Below, one piece after another: positions 43,881 to 52,395 of a stretch of DNA of 64,000 nt; position 1 is the stretch's first letter; the number at the start of each line of letters is the position of its first letter. The position numbers and the translations under genes are program-made. This stretch comes from Methylobacterium sp. E-005 (GTDB lineage: Bacteria; Pseudomonadota; Alphaproteobacteria; Rhizobiales; Beijerinckiaceae). The stretch spans positions 1 to 64,000 of the forward strand of contig NZ_JAKSYG010000171.1 in assembly GCF_022829725.1 (NCBI RefSeq). Direction: 5' to 3'. The notes beneath the pieces were generated by a model that saw only the letters and a list, made by a program, of their open reading frames with translations, ran no database searches and was not told the DNA's origin.

Positions 43881-43947
43881 GGATCCAAACCTCTTCCCTG
43901 TGGGTACACCGGTCGTTCCGGCCATCGCGACGAACGTCCCGGGCGGG

Positions 43948-44392
43948 TCACCACGCCCGGTTGGTGACCTGAATCTCACCGACACCGTCACAGGGGCCGT
44001 GCAGGACGTCCCCCGGCTTCACCCCACTCACTCCGGCGGGGGGGCGGTCATTTGCGGGTCGCCGGGGGGAACTCGACGGCCCGCGACAGGCAGGCCAGCG
44101 CCTCCGCGACCGATCCGGTCATCGGGTTGCGAGCGCCGCGCTGCCGGAACTCGCCGTTGACGCTACATCGCCGCCTCCGGCGACGACCGCACCGGCCGGC
44201 TTGGCGAAGAAGGCTTGGCGAAGAAGGCTTGGCGGAGAAGAACGGCGGTTCGCGGTCGGATTCGTGGCCCATCTCCCCGGCATGGGCCGCGGAGGTGCAG
44301 CCGACACACCAGAGCCGCCGCACCGGAAAGGCTGCGGCCGCGTCGCTGACGGGACTGGCCACGACGGCGGGTGGCCCGATGACGAAGCGCAT
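43948..44392 (-). pseudogene. Broken fumarylacetoacetate hydrolase-family gene
   Basis: On the minus strand the pieces of an FAH-family protein can be followed across frames. N-terminus: MRFVIGPPAVVASPVSDAAA, RRLWCVG, AHAGEMGHESDREPPFF. Then a 14-bp unit present three times (about 44203-44245) shifts the frame, after which AKPAGAVVAGGGDV continues. The central ~100 residues with the metal-binding acidic residues are missing. VNGEFRQRGARN and AEALACLSRAVE match the region before PGDLI(F/M)TGTP. A further shift leads to GVKPGDVLHGPCDGVGEIQVT and a stop at 43948. At least two frameshifts and an internal deletion make it non-functional. Confidence 0.75.
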
Positions 44393-44402
44393 CACGGCTT
44401 CT

Positions 44403-44427
44403 CTAACCAATCGTGCATATTGGTTAG
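44403..44427. promoter_or_regulatory. Operator-like palindrome between FAH pseudogene and GntR gene
   Basis: CTAACCAAT-CGTGCAT-ATTGGTTAG: perfect 9-bp arms around 7 bases. It lies 11 bases upstream of the FAH-family start on one side and 73 bases upstream of the GntR start on the other. The TGGTTA/TAACCA arms resemble FadR-subfamily operators, so the FCD-type GntR product is the natural candidate to bind it. Confidence 0.6.
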
Positions 44428-44499
44428 AAGGTGGTGCGAGGGGCGTCAAGGCCGCCGTCCTTGGCTGACGGCCCCGGTCCCAGCCGCTAGACTGGAGCC

Positions 44500-45171
44500 A
44501 TGGATGACGACGCGGCCCCGGTTCTGACGCTCCTCCAGGCCTACCTCGCGAAGACGCGGCTGCCTGCGGACGGCCGGTTGCCGCCGGAGCGGGTCCTGGC
44601 CGAGGCGCTCGGGACGTCGCGCGGCGCGTTGCGGAAGGCGCTGGCGCTGATGGAGGCCGACGGCCAGCTCTGGCGCCACGTCGGCAAAGGCACCTTCCTG
44701 GGGTCGCGCCCGCTCGCGGCCATCGATGAGGTGGCGGCGCTCGCGACGCGTGCGACGGCCTCCGACCTCGTCCAGGCCCGCCTGGTGTTGGAGCCCGAGC
44801 TGGCAGCCCTCGCCGCCCTCCGTGCCGGCCCCAGCCATGTCGCCGCGCTCTCCGACGCGCTGCGGGCGAGTTGCGCTCCCGGGCAGACCTGGCGCGGCTA
44901 CGAATTGCAGGATGCGCGCCTCCACCGAGAGGTCGCCCTGGCTGCCGGGAACCCGCTCCTCCTCTTCCTCTACGACCACCTCGCCGCCATCCGGCGCGTG
45001 ATGACCTGGGACCGCCCGCGTGTCGATGAGGATGGGCCGCCTGTCGATCATCCCTCCTTTGCCGAGCATGACCGGATTGTCGCCGCGATCGCCGCACGCG
45101 ATACAGCCGCGTCGCGGCGCGCGATGGCAGCCCATGTCACGGCCGTGCATGCCGCGATGGCGCCCGCGTGA
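44500..45171 (+). CDS. GntR-family regulator, FadR/FCD subfamily
   Basis: A 223-residue repressor-type protein. The N-terminal winged helix is LPPERVLAEALGTSRGALRK, then ALALMEADGQLWRHVGKGTF (residues 25-65). The C-terminal all-helical FCD ligand-binding domain (about 85-215) has the D/H residues used for metal (LQDARLHREVALAAG, EHDRIVAAIAARD, MAAHV). Such regulators usually control adjacent organic-acid or aromatic catabolism genes. Here the divergent neighbour is a broken FAH-family hydrolase, with a palindromic site between the two. The regulator itself is intact. Confidence 0.92.
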   Translation: MDDDAAPVLTLLQAYLAKTRLPADGRLPPERVLAEALGTSRGALRKALALMEADGQLWRHVGKGTFLGSRPLAAIDEVAALATRATASDLVQARLVLEPELAALAALRAGPSHVAALSDALRASCAPGQTWRGYELQDARLHREVALAAGNPLLLFLYDHLAAIRRVMTWDRPRVDEDGPPVDHPSFAEHDRIVAAIAARDTAASRRAMAAHVTAVHAAMAPA

Positions 45172-45325
45172 TCCGATCCTGGCCGTGAGCGATCCATTGG
45201 GTTCGGAGCCGCGCGACCGAAAAAAGTGGACGCTCTCCCGCCGACCCAGGTCGGCCCTAACCACAGGGAGCGGCGCTTCCCAAACGCGGTCATCGCCGCG
45301 CATGGGCGTTTCACAGCACGCCCCC

Positions 45326-45808
45326 TCAATCGCACACGCGTTCCACGAGTGATAATAAGCATCCGGGCCGTGCTGTATGGATGTTCACGAACCGGGTGCG
45401 CAGGTCCGTGAGAGCACGTTGAAGAGGATCGCCGACATCTTCACCCGAACAAACGTGTCCAAGGTCGTAGAGGCATTGATGGTCGGTATCATACGCCCTT
45501 ACTGACACCAGTGGGTTCGCCCGCACGATGGGCGCAACTTCGTTGATGGCCGCGTGACGGGGGCAATCTACCTCGTGAAGAAAGATCGGACTGGGCGTCC
45601 AATAAATGCCAAGCGGTTGAGGTAAATCGTAGGATCCGAGCAGCATAGTCTCGCCGGGACGAGCGAGTTGCAGGCAATGCCTGCACGGAAATCCGCCCCT
45701 CGCCGTTGCGACGACCCTACGAACGCGATTGCCGCGATCATCTGTTCCACTGCCTCGAAAGCGATCGGCCGTCTCGGTCGCAATCGCAACACATCGAAAC
45801 GTTGTCAT
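45326..45808 (-). CDS. DUF1203 domain protein
   Basis: A 160-residue soluble protein matching DUF1203: PCRHCLQLARPGETMLLGSYD, then GPIF-equivalent SPIFLHEVDCPRH, and a C-terminal HVCSGEDVGDPLQRALTD. Conserved Cys and His residues (CRHC, LHEVDC) might bind metal but no function is known for the family. The gene is less GC-rich than average and sits alone in an accessory-looking stretch: nothing is recognised in 45172-45325, and 45809-46176 (368 bases) holds no supported gene. Confidence 0.78.
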   Translation of the reverse strand: MTTFRCVAIATETADRFRGSGTDDRGNRVRRVVATARGGFPCRHCLQLARPGETMLLGSYDLPQPLGIYWTPSPIFLHEVDCPRHAAINEVAPIVRANPLVSVRAYDTDHQCLYDLGHVCSGEDVGDPLQRALTDLRTRFVNIHTARPGCLLSLVERVCD

Positions 45809-46176
45809 GGGCGCACCTCCGGAGCGCGTCCGTAAAACCCGGTGCGGTGTGTCGCATCCCGCTTCTTGCTATCCAATCGCCGCAACTCTTCGCGCTGTTG
45901 AGGGCCGCCCCGTATCGGTCGCGAGCGAAGCGCCGACGTCCGCTTGCATGCGAGTTCACGCGGACACGGACCGGCCGGAACCCACCGCCCGCGGCCATCT
46001 GCGGTCGTCGCGTTCGCGCGCAGGGCCGTGCCAATCATGGCGCGATGAAGTGAGGCACCAGCGGCGACGTATCGTTGGAGATCGGGCCCGCGCTCTCGCG
46101 CAGGATCATCCCACTCGGGGACCGTCGCGGATCAACGCACGCTGGGTCTGGAAGCCGCCGAGCCGGTTGATCGCCT

Positions 46177-46608
46177 GTGTCCTCTGGCGCGACGTTGGAG
46201 TTCAAGGCGGCGAGCGTTAAAGCCCAGGCCATGTTCGATGACGCGGCCGCTCGGCGCTATCTTGCGGGCTTGGCCCCGGTCGCCCGGGGGTCGGTGCGCT
46301 GGCTCATCTATGATGAAACGCGGCACTGGGTTTCGGTCGTGGATGGCGAGATCGCCCCGCTGCGAGACGACTGCGCGCATGCCGTCAACGCCATGAGGAT
46401 GGGGGACGCCAGCGCATCCTTCGGTGATGCGATCCGCGAGTTCCTTGCCGCGGGGACGGATTGCACCCCGCAGGTTGTCGCCCTTTCATGCGCCGTGTTG
46501 ATGCAGACCATCGGCGATCTCGATGCGGTCTTCGCTCAGATACAGTCTTGTGTGATGGCGACTCTCGTCTACGCGGAGGATGTGGTCGTTCGGCCGGTCG
46601 CCCCGTGA
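46177..46608 (+). CDS. Hypothetical protein
   Basis: A 143-residue soluble product with a mixed alpha/beta look (RYLAGLAPVARGSVRWLIYD, HWVSVVDGEIAPLRDDCAHAVN). It has no motif, signal or membrane segment that I recognise. It begins with GTG 46177; an ATG at 46231 would remove 18 residues. GC content is somewhat lower than in core genes. Coding reality is suggested by amino-acid composition only. Confidence 0.5.
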   Translation: MSSGATLEFKAASVKAQAMFDDAAARRYLAGLAPVARGSVRWLIYDETRHWVSVVDGEIAPLRDDCAHAVNAMRMGDASASFGDAIREFLAAGTDCTPQVVALSCAVLMQTIGDLDAVFAQIQSCVMATLVYAEDVVVRPVAP

Positions 46609-46736
46609 CCCCGTCCGGCACGGTCGCGGAGCGGGAGGCCATTTCCGCGTCAGATCCAGACAATTCGCGTGTTGGTCGATAGGGGCCTTCAACCGGTGCC
46701 GTGCATCCTGTGCCGCGAGAGCTGAGGGCCCCTGGG

Positions 46737-47036
46737 ATGAACGAGCGTCGGGCGGAAGATCGGACCTGCCTCAACATCCCCGGCATGATCCTGGTCGACG
46801 AGCACAGGACTTTGCCCTGCCTCATCGCCGACCGCTCGGCGACCGGAATCCGGGTCACGTTGCCAAACCCCGAGAACCTGCCGGACGTTTTCATCCTCAC
46901 CTTCGATGACACCCGTGAGGCGCTCGTCTGCCGCGCGGCTTGGCGCAAGGCTGACCAGATTGGCTGCATCGCCGACGTGCTGGTGACCGCTTGGCTGGTG
47001 CAACCGTTACGTCGCCCGCCGGTGGCCTGGCACTGA
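46737..47036 (+). CDS. PilZ-domain protein, possible c-di-GMP binder
   Basis: A 99-residue stand-alone PilZ domain. The c-di-GMP-binding signature is visible as RRAEDR at residues 4-9 and the second half D-R-S-A-T-G in LIADRSATGIRV (the D/NxSxxG motif). Such one-domain proteins adjust motility, exopolysaccharide or export systems when c-di-GMP is bound. Start is ATG 46737; a GTG at 46701 would add 12 residues. No partner is adjacent. The 598 bases that follow (47037-47634) contain no convincing gene. Confidence 0.82.
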   Translation: MNERRAEDRTCLNIPGMILVDEHRTLPCLIADRSATGIRVTLPNPENLPDVFILTFDDTREALVCRAAWRKADQIGCIADVLVTAWLVQPLRRPPVAWH

Positions 47037-47634
47037 TCCGCGCCGCGGCTCCGCCGCCTGCAGCGGCATCTGTCGCGCGGGGGCGCCGCGCTGTCCCCGG
47101 CCGATCGCCTCCGGCATCTCCACCCGCCGTGCGGGAAGCCACCGGTGCGCGCGGATGGTCTCCCCGCAGCCCGGCATCGCCTGAAACGCTTCTTCGGACA
47201 CCCCTCGACGTCGGGGCACGGAAAGGGCTCCCGGGGGGCTGGTCCGTACCGGGGTGAACCAGGGCCGCCCGCGGGAAACGGCGCCGGGCCCGAACGATGG
47301 CCCAGGCGTTCGAGGCCCGGCAGGCCGGACAGCCTGAGGGCGGCCCGCCGAACGCGCCGCCGGCGCCCCAGCCGCCGGGGCCCATCAACCCGCGATCGTT
47401 TCGCAAGCGGGACGCCGCCGGGAACCGTGCATCCCGGCGTTTGGGGCTCGGCGATCCCGTCGAGCAGGGCGGAGGGGTCGTCGGAGCACGGCGCGTTGGG
47501 TCCCGCTAGTGGTTTGCGCGTTCGCGCAACCTCCGCGAGGCGTCCGTGTTGTCGACCGCACCAGCGGAACGCGCCGCCCCCGCCAGGGCGGCCTCGCGTC
47601 GGCGAGCGCACCAGCCCCCGCCAACGAGGCGTCC

Positions 47635-50325
47635 ATGACCGATCCGACGCTGTTGCCATCCGAGGTCGGGAACGCCCGTCGCCTCGACGTTCTGCACGAC
47701 TATGCCATCCTCGACACGCCACCCGAACAGGGGTTCGACGACATCGTCGAGCTCGCGCGCCTGACCTGCGCGGTTCCCGTGTCGCTCGTCAGCCTCGTGG
47801 CCGGCGACCGCCAGTGGTTCAAGGCCCGCTCGGGCTTCGACCCCTGCGAGACCACGCTGGACAAGTCGGTCTGCGCGCATGCCCTGGCCGAGCCGGACCT
47901 CCTGGTCATACCGGACCTGACGCTGGACCCGCGGACGCGGGACAACCCCCTCGTGACGGGCGAGCCGCGCCTGCGCTTCTATGCCGGGGCGCCCCTGCAG
48001 GCGCCGGGCGGGGAGCGCCTCGGCAGCCTCTGCGTGATCGACCTGGAGCCGCGCCCGGCCGGCCTGACCGAGCCCCAGGCGACGGCCCTTCGCGCCCTCG
48101 CCGGACAGGTCATGACCCAGATGGACCTGCGCCGGGCCATGGCCGAGCGCGAGCGCGTCCTCGCTGGACAGGCGGCGCTGATCGGGCAGCAGAACGCGCT
48201 GATCTCCACGCAGGCCGCCATCACGCGGGCGAACGGGGACCGGGACGTCATCCTCGACGTCCTCGTGGCCGGCGCCATGGAGGCCGTGCCCCAGGCCGAG
48301 GGCGGCGTCATCGAGATGCGCGAGGGCGATGAACTCGTCTACCGCTCGACGCGCGGGACGCTGGCGGACCATGCCGGCCTCCGGGTGCCGGTCGACGGCA
48401 GCCTGTCGGGCCATTGCCTCAGGACCTCGAAGCCGGTGTTGTGTCCGGACGCCATCCTGGACCCCCGGGTCAGGCAGGAACTCGTCCCGATGCTCGCCCT
48501 GCGGTCGGCCGTGTGCGTGCCCATCACCCGCGGGGACAAGACTATCGGCGTCCTCAAGCTCCAGTCGAGCCGGCCCGACGCCTTCACGGGCCGGGAGCTG
48601 CGCGTCGCCGTCCTTTTCGCCGGGACCGTCCCGGCGGGCTTGGCCGAGGCCGGCGAGGCGGAGGCGCGGCGGGGCATCCGCGCCGGCGAGGCGACGCTCC
48701 GCACGGTGATGGAGACGCTGCCCGTCGGCGTCCTGATCGCGCAGGCCCCGTCCGGCCGCATCGTCGGGCACAACGCGCGCGCCGCCGCCATCCTCGGGCA
48801 CGGGCTGACCCCGGCGCAATCCGGAGAGGGCCCGGCCCGCTGGGTCGGGTTTCACCCGGACGGGCGCCCCGTCGCCCCGGGCGAGTGGCCGCTCCTGCGG
48901 GTGGCGCGAGACGGAGAGCCCCGGGCCGAACTGGAGGTCGACTACCAACGGGGCGACGGAACACGCGCCTGGGTCAACTTCACCGGCGCCCCGATGTACG
49001 ACCACGATGGCCGCCAGATGGGTGGCGTGGTGGTCGTCACCGACATCGACGGGCGCAAGCGGGACGAGCTCGACCTCGCCGCCGCCAAGAGGGCCGCCGA
49101 GGAGGCCAACCGGGCCAAGAGCGAGTTCCTGGCGAATATGAGCCACGAGCTGCGCACCCCGCTGTCGGCGGTCATCGGCTATTCCGAGATGCTGCAGGAA
49201 GAGATGGAGGATCTCGGCCAGGAGGACCTGCTCCCCGACATGCGCAAGATCGAGGCGAACGCGCGCCACCTGCTCGGTCTGATCAACGACGTCCTCGACC
49301 TCTCGAAGATCGAGGCGGAGCGGATGGAGACCTACGTCGAGGTCTTCGAGGTCGAGACCGTCATCCGCGACGTCGCCACGACCGTGGAGGCTCTGGTCGC
49401 TCGCAAGGGCAACACGCTGACCCTCGACCTCGGCACCGGCCTCGGCGAGGCACGGACCGACGTGACCAAGCTGCGCCAATGCCTGATCAACCTCCTGAGC
49501 AACGCCGCCAAGTTCACCGAGGGCGGGCAGGTCACCTTGTCGGCGGCGCGAGACGAGCGAGACGGCGCCGCCTGGCTGAGATTCGCGGTCTCGGACACCG
49601 GCATCGGCATGACCCCCGAACAGCAGGCGCGGCTGTTCGAACGCTTCACCCAGGCCGACGCGTCGACCACGCGCAGGTTTGGCGGCACGGGCCTCGGCCT
49701 GTCCATCACCCGCGCGTTCGCGGGGATGCTGGGTGGGGCCATCACGGTGGCGAGCGCGCCGGGGCGGGGCACGACCTTCACGGTCTCGGTGCCGGCGCGC
49801 ATCACCGGGACGAATGACGAGACGCCGCCCGCCATCGACGATACCGTCCCGGAATCCGTCGATGCGGCTGCCGACGGCGCCGTCCTGGTCATCGACGACG
49901 ACGCCGCGACACGTGAACTCCTGACCCGCTTCCTGGAGCGGGACGGATACCGGGTCGCGGTGGCTGCGGACGGCCGGGAGGGCCTCGACATGGCCCGGAG
50001 CCTCGCGCCGCGCGTCATCCTCCTCGACGTGACAATGCCGCAGATGGACGGCTGGGCGGTCCTGCAAGCCATCCGGGGCGATGCGGCGTTGCACGATACG
50101 CCCGTCGTCATGGTGACGGTCCTCGACGAGCAGACACGCGCCGACGCGCTCGGTGCCACCGACTACCTGCAGAAGCCGGTGGACTGGAACGAACTCCACA
50201 CGGTGATGGATCGGTTTCGCCCCCGGGCCATCGCCGCGGATCGAGGCCTGCCGCGAGCGCGCTCCGCCGACACCGGTTCGGCGGAGCGCGCGTCAACACA
50301 GGGGCTGAGAGCCGTGCTCGATTGA
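47635..50325 (+). CDS. Hybrid sensor histidine kinase (GAF-GAF-PAS-HisKA-HATPase-REC)
   Basis: An 896-residue soluble kinase with no transmembrane segment. GAF 1 spans about residues 25-155 ([32 protein letters not shown]), GAF 2 about 190-335 and PAS about 350-465. The HisKA phosphoacceptor is His504 in NMSHELRTP. HATPase motifs are [16 protein letters not shown] and GGTGLGLSI. The C-terminal receiver has its phospho-Asp at 798 ([12 protein letters not shown]) and Lys in LQKPVDW. The ATG at 47635 starts [13 protein letters not shown] 1 is strongly similar to that of the kinase at 55364, so the two are paralogous sensors. The last ~25 codons overlap a 14-bp perfect inverted repeat. Confidence 0.94.
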   Translation: MTDPTLLPSEVGNARRLDVLHDYAILDTPPEQGFDDIVELARLTCAVPVSLVSLVAGDRQWFKARSGFDPCETTLDKSVCAHALAEPDLLVIPDLTLDPRTRDNPLVTGEPRLRFYAGAPLQAPGGERLGSLCVIDLEPRPAGLTEPQATALRALAGQVMTQMDLRRAMAERERVLAGQAALIGQQNALISTQAAITRANGDRDVILDVLVAGAMEAVPQAEGGVIEMREGDELVYRSTRGTLADHAGLRVPVDGSLSGHCLRTSKPVLCPDAILDPRVRQELVPMLALRSAVCVPITRGDKTIGVLKLQSSRPDAFTGRELRVAVLFAGTVPAGLAEAGEAEARRGIRAGEATLRTVMETLPVGVLIAQAPSGRIVGHNARAAAILGHGLTPAQSGEGPARWVGFHPDGRPVAPGEWPLLRVARDGEPRAELEVDYQRGDGTRAWVNFTGAPMYDHDGRQMGGVVVVTDIDGRKRDELDLAAAKRAAEEANRAKSEFLANMSHELRTPLSAVIGYSEMLQEEMEDLGQEDLLPDMRKIEANARHLLGLINDVLDLSKIEAERMETYVEVFEVETVIRDVATTVEALVARKGNTLTLDLGTGLGEARTDVTKLRQCLINLLSNAAKFTEGGQVTLSAARDERDGAAWLRFAVSDTGIGMTPEQQARLFERFTQADASTTRRFGGTGLGLSITRAFAGMLGGAITVASAPGRGTTFTVSVPARITGTNDETPPAIDDTVPESVDAAADGAVLVIDDDAATRELLTRFLERDGYRVAVAADGREGLDMARSLAPRVILLDVTMPQMDGWAVLQAIRGDAALHDTPVVMVTVLDEQTRADALGATDYLQKPVDWNELHTVMDRFRPRAIAADRGLPRARSADTGSAERASTQGLRAVLD
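50257..50313 (-). repeat. Flanking sequence copy 1, inverted relative to 59077-59140
   Basis: GCGCGCTCCGCCGA (50257-50270) and TCGGCGGAGCGCGC (50278-50291) form a perfect 14-bp inverted repeat around CACCGGT, inside the 3' end of the kinase gene. Read on the minus strand, this block and the following GGCTCTCAG...TGTGTTGACGCGCGCTC and CGCCGAACCGGTGTC align with the plus strand at 59077-59140, with few changes and small gaps. Confidence 0.7.
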
Positions 50326-50344
50326 AACGCGATCGGGCACGGCT

Positions 50345-50758
50345 CTAGTCGATGACCTCGACGACCCGGCGCGTGCGTGGATCCACCAGCACCGGGTGAT
50401 CGTTCACGATGGTGTAGTTGTAACGCGGCAGGGCGAATTCGGGGGGGACGTCGTAGTAGACGACACCGTCCTCGGGGAGGACGGTCCCGACCGTCAGGCT
50501 GCCCGGATAGGCGAAGGACGGACGCCGCTCGCCCGCGGCATAGATGCGAAAGCGCTCACGTCGGTCGATGCCGAGGATGCCGTTGGCCGTGCCGACCGCC
50601 GCACCGACTGCACCGCCGACGACGGCCCCCAGGGGACCGGCGATCATCGCGCCACGATTCGCACCCTCCTGCGCGCCGCGTTCCAGCCCCTGGGCCTGGG
50701 CGGCTGCCGCCCAGGCCAACGTCGCCGCCGCGACGGCCACTCGAACCTTGCCTGCCAT
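50345..50758 (-). CDS. DUF1236 exported protein
   Basis: A 137-residue secreted protein. A signal peptide covers residues 1-23 (AWAAAAQAQG). A glycine-zipper-like stretch (GAMIAGPLGAVVGGAVGAAV, residues 36-55) may insert in membrane. The C-terminal DUF1236 domain reads LPEDGVVYYDVPPEF, then YTIVNDHPVLVDPRTRRVVEV. The family is typical of Rhizobiales and is of unknown function, often stress-associated. It converges with the hybrid kinase gene with only 19 bases between them. Confidence 0.9.
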   Translation of the reverse strand: MAGKVRVAVAAATLAWAAAAQAQGLERGAQEGANRGAMIAGPLGAVVGGAVGAAVGTANGILGIDRRERFRIYAAGERRPSFAYPGSLTVGTVLPEDGVVYYDVPPEFALPRYNYTIVNDHPVLVDPRTRRVVEVID

Positions 50759-50817
50759 TGTCCATTCCCCATGATGCCGGTCGGCCCGGCGTCCGCGTTG
50801 CCCGTCGGTCGGGCGGC

Positions 50818-52101
50818 TCAGCGGCTGCTGGTCAGAGCCCGCACCGGTGCGCCTGCCAGATCGACCGTCGAACCGACCGTGTCCCGCAGGCCGGAGCCGA
50901 CATTGGACAGGTGCGCGCCGTAAGTCTCGCGCGTCTGCGGGTCGACGATGGCCACCGGGGCCGCGACCGCCAGCGCGGCACCGGTCGCGACCGTGGAGGC
51001 GGCCCCGGCCGCCGTGCTCACCAGCTTGTCCCCGAAACCGACCTGTCCGTCGGAGATCGGCTGGCCGTCCGAGAGGCGCTTGCCCAGCAGGGCCACGACG
51101 TCACCGGAGGCGAACTTGCCGTGATTCAGCGGGTCGTCGCCCTTCACGGACGAGAGGTTCAGGACACCGATGTTCTGGCGCTCCAGCTCGGTCCGGTAGG
51201 GCTCGGCGTTCGGGTCGATGGCGCCCAGGCGGACGCTGTCGCCCCAGACCAGCCGCGAAACCGCCAGGGCTTGGTCGTCGCCGGACACCATCAGCGTCAG
51301 CCGCGGCCGGTTCGGGCCCATATCGTGAAACGCCTCCCGGGCGAGGTCCATGTCGACGTCGGGCGCGGCCAGGATGACGTTGCGGATCTTGGGCGCGACG
51401 CGCCGGTCGCGGATGGCCATCTGGCGGAGACTTTCCAGCGTCAGCCAATTCCCCATCGAGTGGGCCAGCACCGTGATCTCGCCGACGTTCGGGTCCTTCG
51501 ACAGGTCCCGCAGCAGGGTCTCAAGGCCGTTGCGCGAGAAGTTGGTGCTTTCCCGGTCATAGCCGTAGGCCAGGACGCTGCCCTTGGACGGCCACGTGAA
51601 CAGCACGGGCGCGACCTCGGCCCCGGAATCGTGGACGATCTGCGCGAAGCGGAAGACGGCGTCCTCAAACTTGTTGTTGAAGCCGTGCACGAACACGAGC
51701 ACGTGGCGCTTGGCACCGCGCCGGACGGCTCGTCCGGTCCAAGCGGCGACCGTCGCGCGGTCGACCGGCTCGGCGCGGAGGGCGACGAAGTCGGTGGCCG
51801 GATTGCCGGGGAGTGACCTCGGCCATTGCACGGAACCGGGCCGGCGCGTGGCGTCGGGCGGGATGGAAACGGCCAGGTCGGTGTAGGTGACGGCGTTGCC
51901 ACGCTCGCCGGAGAACAGGACGCCGCGGTCGCTTGCGGACTTGCGGGTCGTTGCCACCAGCATGTCGACCCGCGACGTGCCGGGAACCGTCTCGACGGCG
52001 GCGATGGGGAGCAGGACTCCGGTCGGTCGGCCCGCGCACGCACCCAACATGACCAAAGCCGCCGCCGCGCCGATGCCATGCATGACCGGCCGCTTTCCCA
52101 T
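50818..52101 (-). CDS. DUF900-type alpha/beta hydrolase lipoprotein
   Basis: A 427-residue esterase-like lipoprotein. From ATG 52101 the signal peptide ends with the lipobox LGAC. The DUF900 core contains VLVFVHGFNNKFEDAVFRFA, FTWPSKGSVLAYGYDRES, the nucleophile elbow LAHSMGNWL, AAPDVDMD and a late His in NHGKFASG. The C-terminal ~90 residues are a hydrophobic, Gly/Ala-rich extension. Expected to face the periplasm and hydrolyse an ester; the substrate is unknown. It lies downstream of the AI-2E-type permease gene, separated by a hairpin. Confidence 0.88.
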   Translation of the reverse strand: MGKRPVMHGIGAAAALVMLGACAGRPTGVLLPIAAVETVPGTSRVDMLVATTRKSASDRGVLFSGERGNAVTYTDLAVSIPPDATRRPGSVQWPRSLPGNPATDFVALRAEPVDRATVAAWTGRAVRRGAKRHVLVFVHGFNNKFEDAVFRFAQIVHDSGAEVAPVLFTWPSKGSVLAYGYDRESTNFSRNGLETLLRDLSKDPNVGEITVLAHSMGNWLTLESLRQMAIRDRRVAPKIRNVILAAPDVDMDLAREAFHDMGPNRPRLTLMVSGDDQALAVSRLVWGDSVRLGAIDPNAEPYRTELERQNIGVLNLSSVKGDDPLNHGKFASGDVVALLGKRLSDGQPISDGQVGFGDKLVSTAAGAASTVATGAALAVAAPVAIVDPQTRETYGAHLSNVGSGLRDTVGSTVDLAGAPVRALTSSR

Positions 52102-52183
52102 AGACGTCACGAGCACCGGCATCCCCGCGGCAAATCCGATCCAACCTGGGCGGGATACGGGTTAATGAGGCCCTAACCCCCCG

Positions 52184-52218
52184 GACCGGAGGCCGCGTGA
52201 TATTGGCGGCCTTCGGTC
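52184..52218 (-). terminator. Hairpin downstream of the AI-2E-type gene
   Basis: GACCGGAGGCCGC (52184-52196) pairs with GCGGCCTTCGGTC (52206-52218), one wobble position, around a 9-base loop. It lies 177 bases beyond the permease stop and 83 bases before the DUF900 start. It may separate the two transcription units. The rest of 52102-52395 shows no gene. Confidence 0.5.
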
Positions 52219-52395
52219 GCGACCGGTGCTAATCGACGATGCCATCGCCGCAGGAAGGGCTCGGACCCGCGGGAGACACGCGTCTGGCGCGCCTCCGGCA
52301 GGCCCGACATCGTCCCGGCGCGATGGCGGCCGGGTCAGTCATGGCCCCCTTCGACCGTTCGGCGATGAAGTGGCCGAACCTCGGGGACCGAACGC

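Noticed and set aside
44203..44245. CRISPR-like or functional repeat array
   Set aside because: The 14-bp units are directly adjacent with no spacers and lie inside a decayed coding frame, so simple tandem duplication explains them. No CRISPR array was seen anywhere in the window.
44052..44468. Plus-strand 138-residue frame
   Set aside because: Runs antisense through the FAH pseudogene and the operator palindrome and shows no domain.
47037..47634. Gene between the PilZ gene and the hybrid kinase
   Set aside because: Frames on both strands are Arg/Pro/Ala-rich and mutually overlapping; no motif, signal or plausible start with a ribosome site was found.
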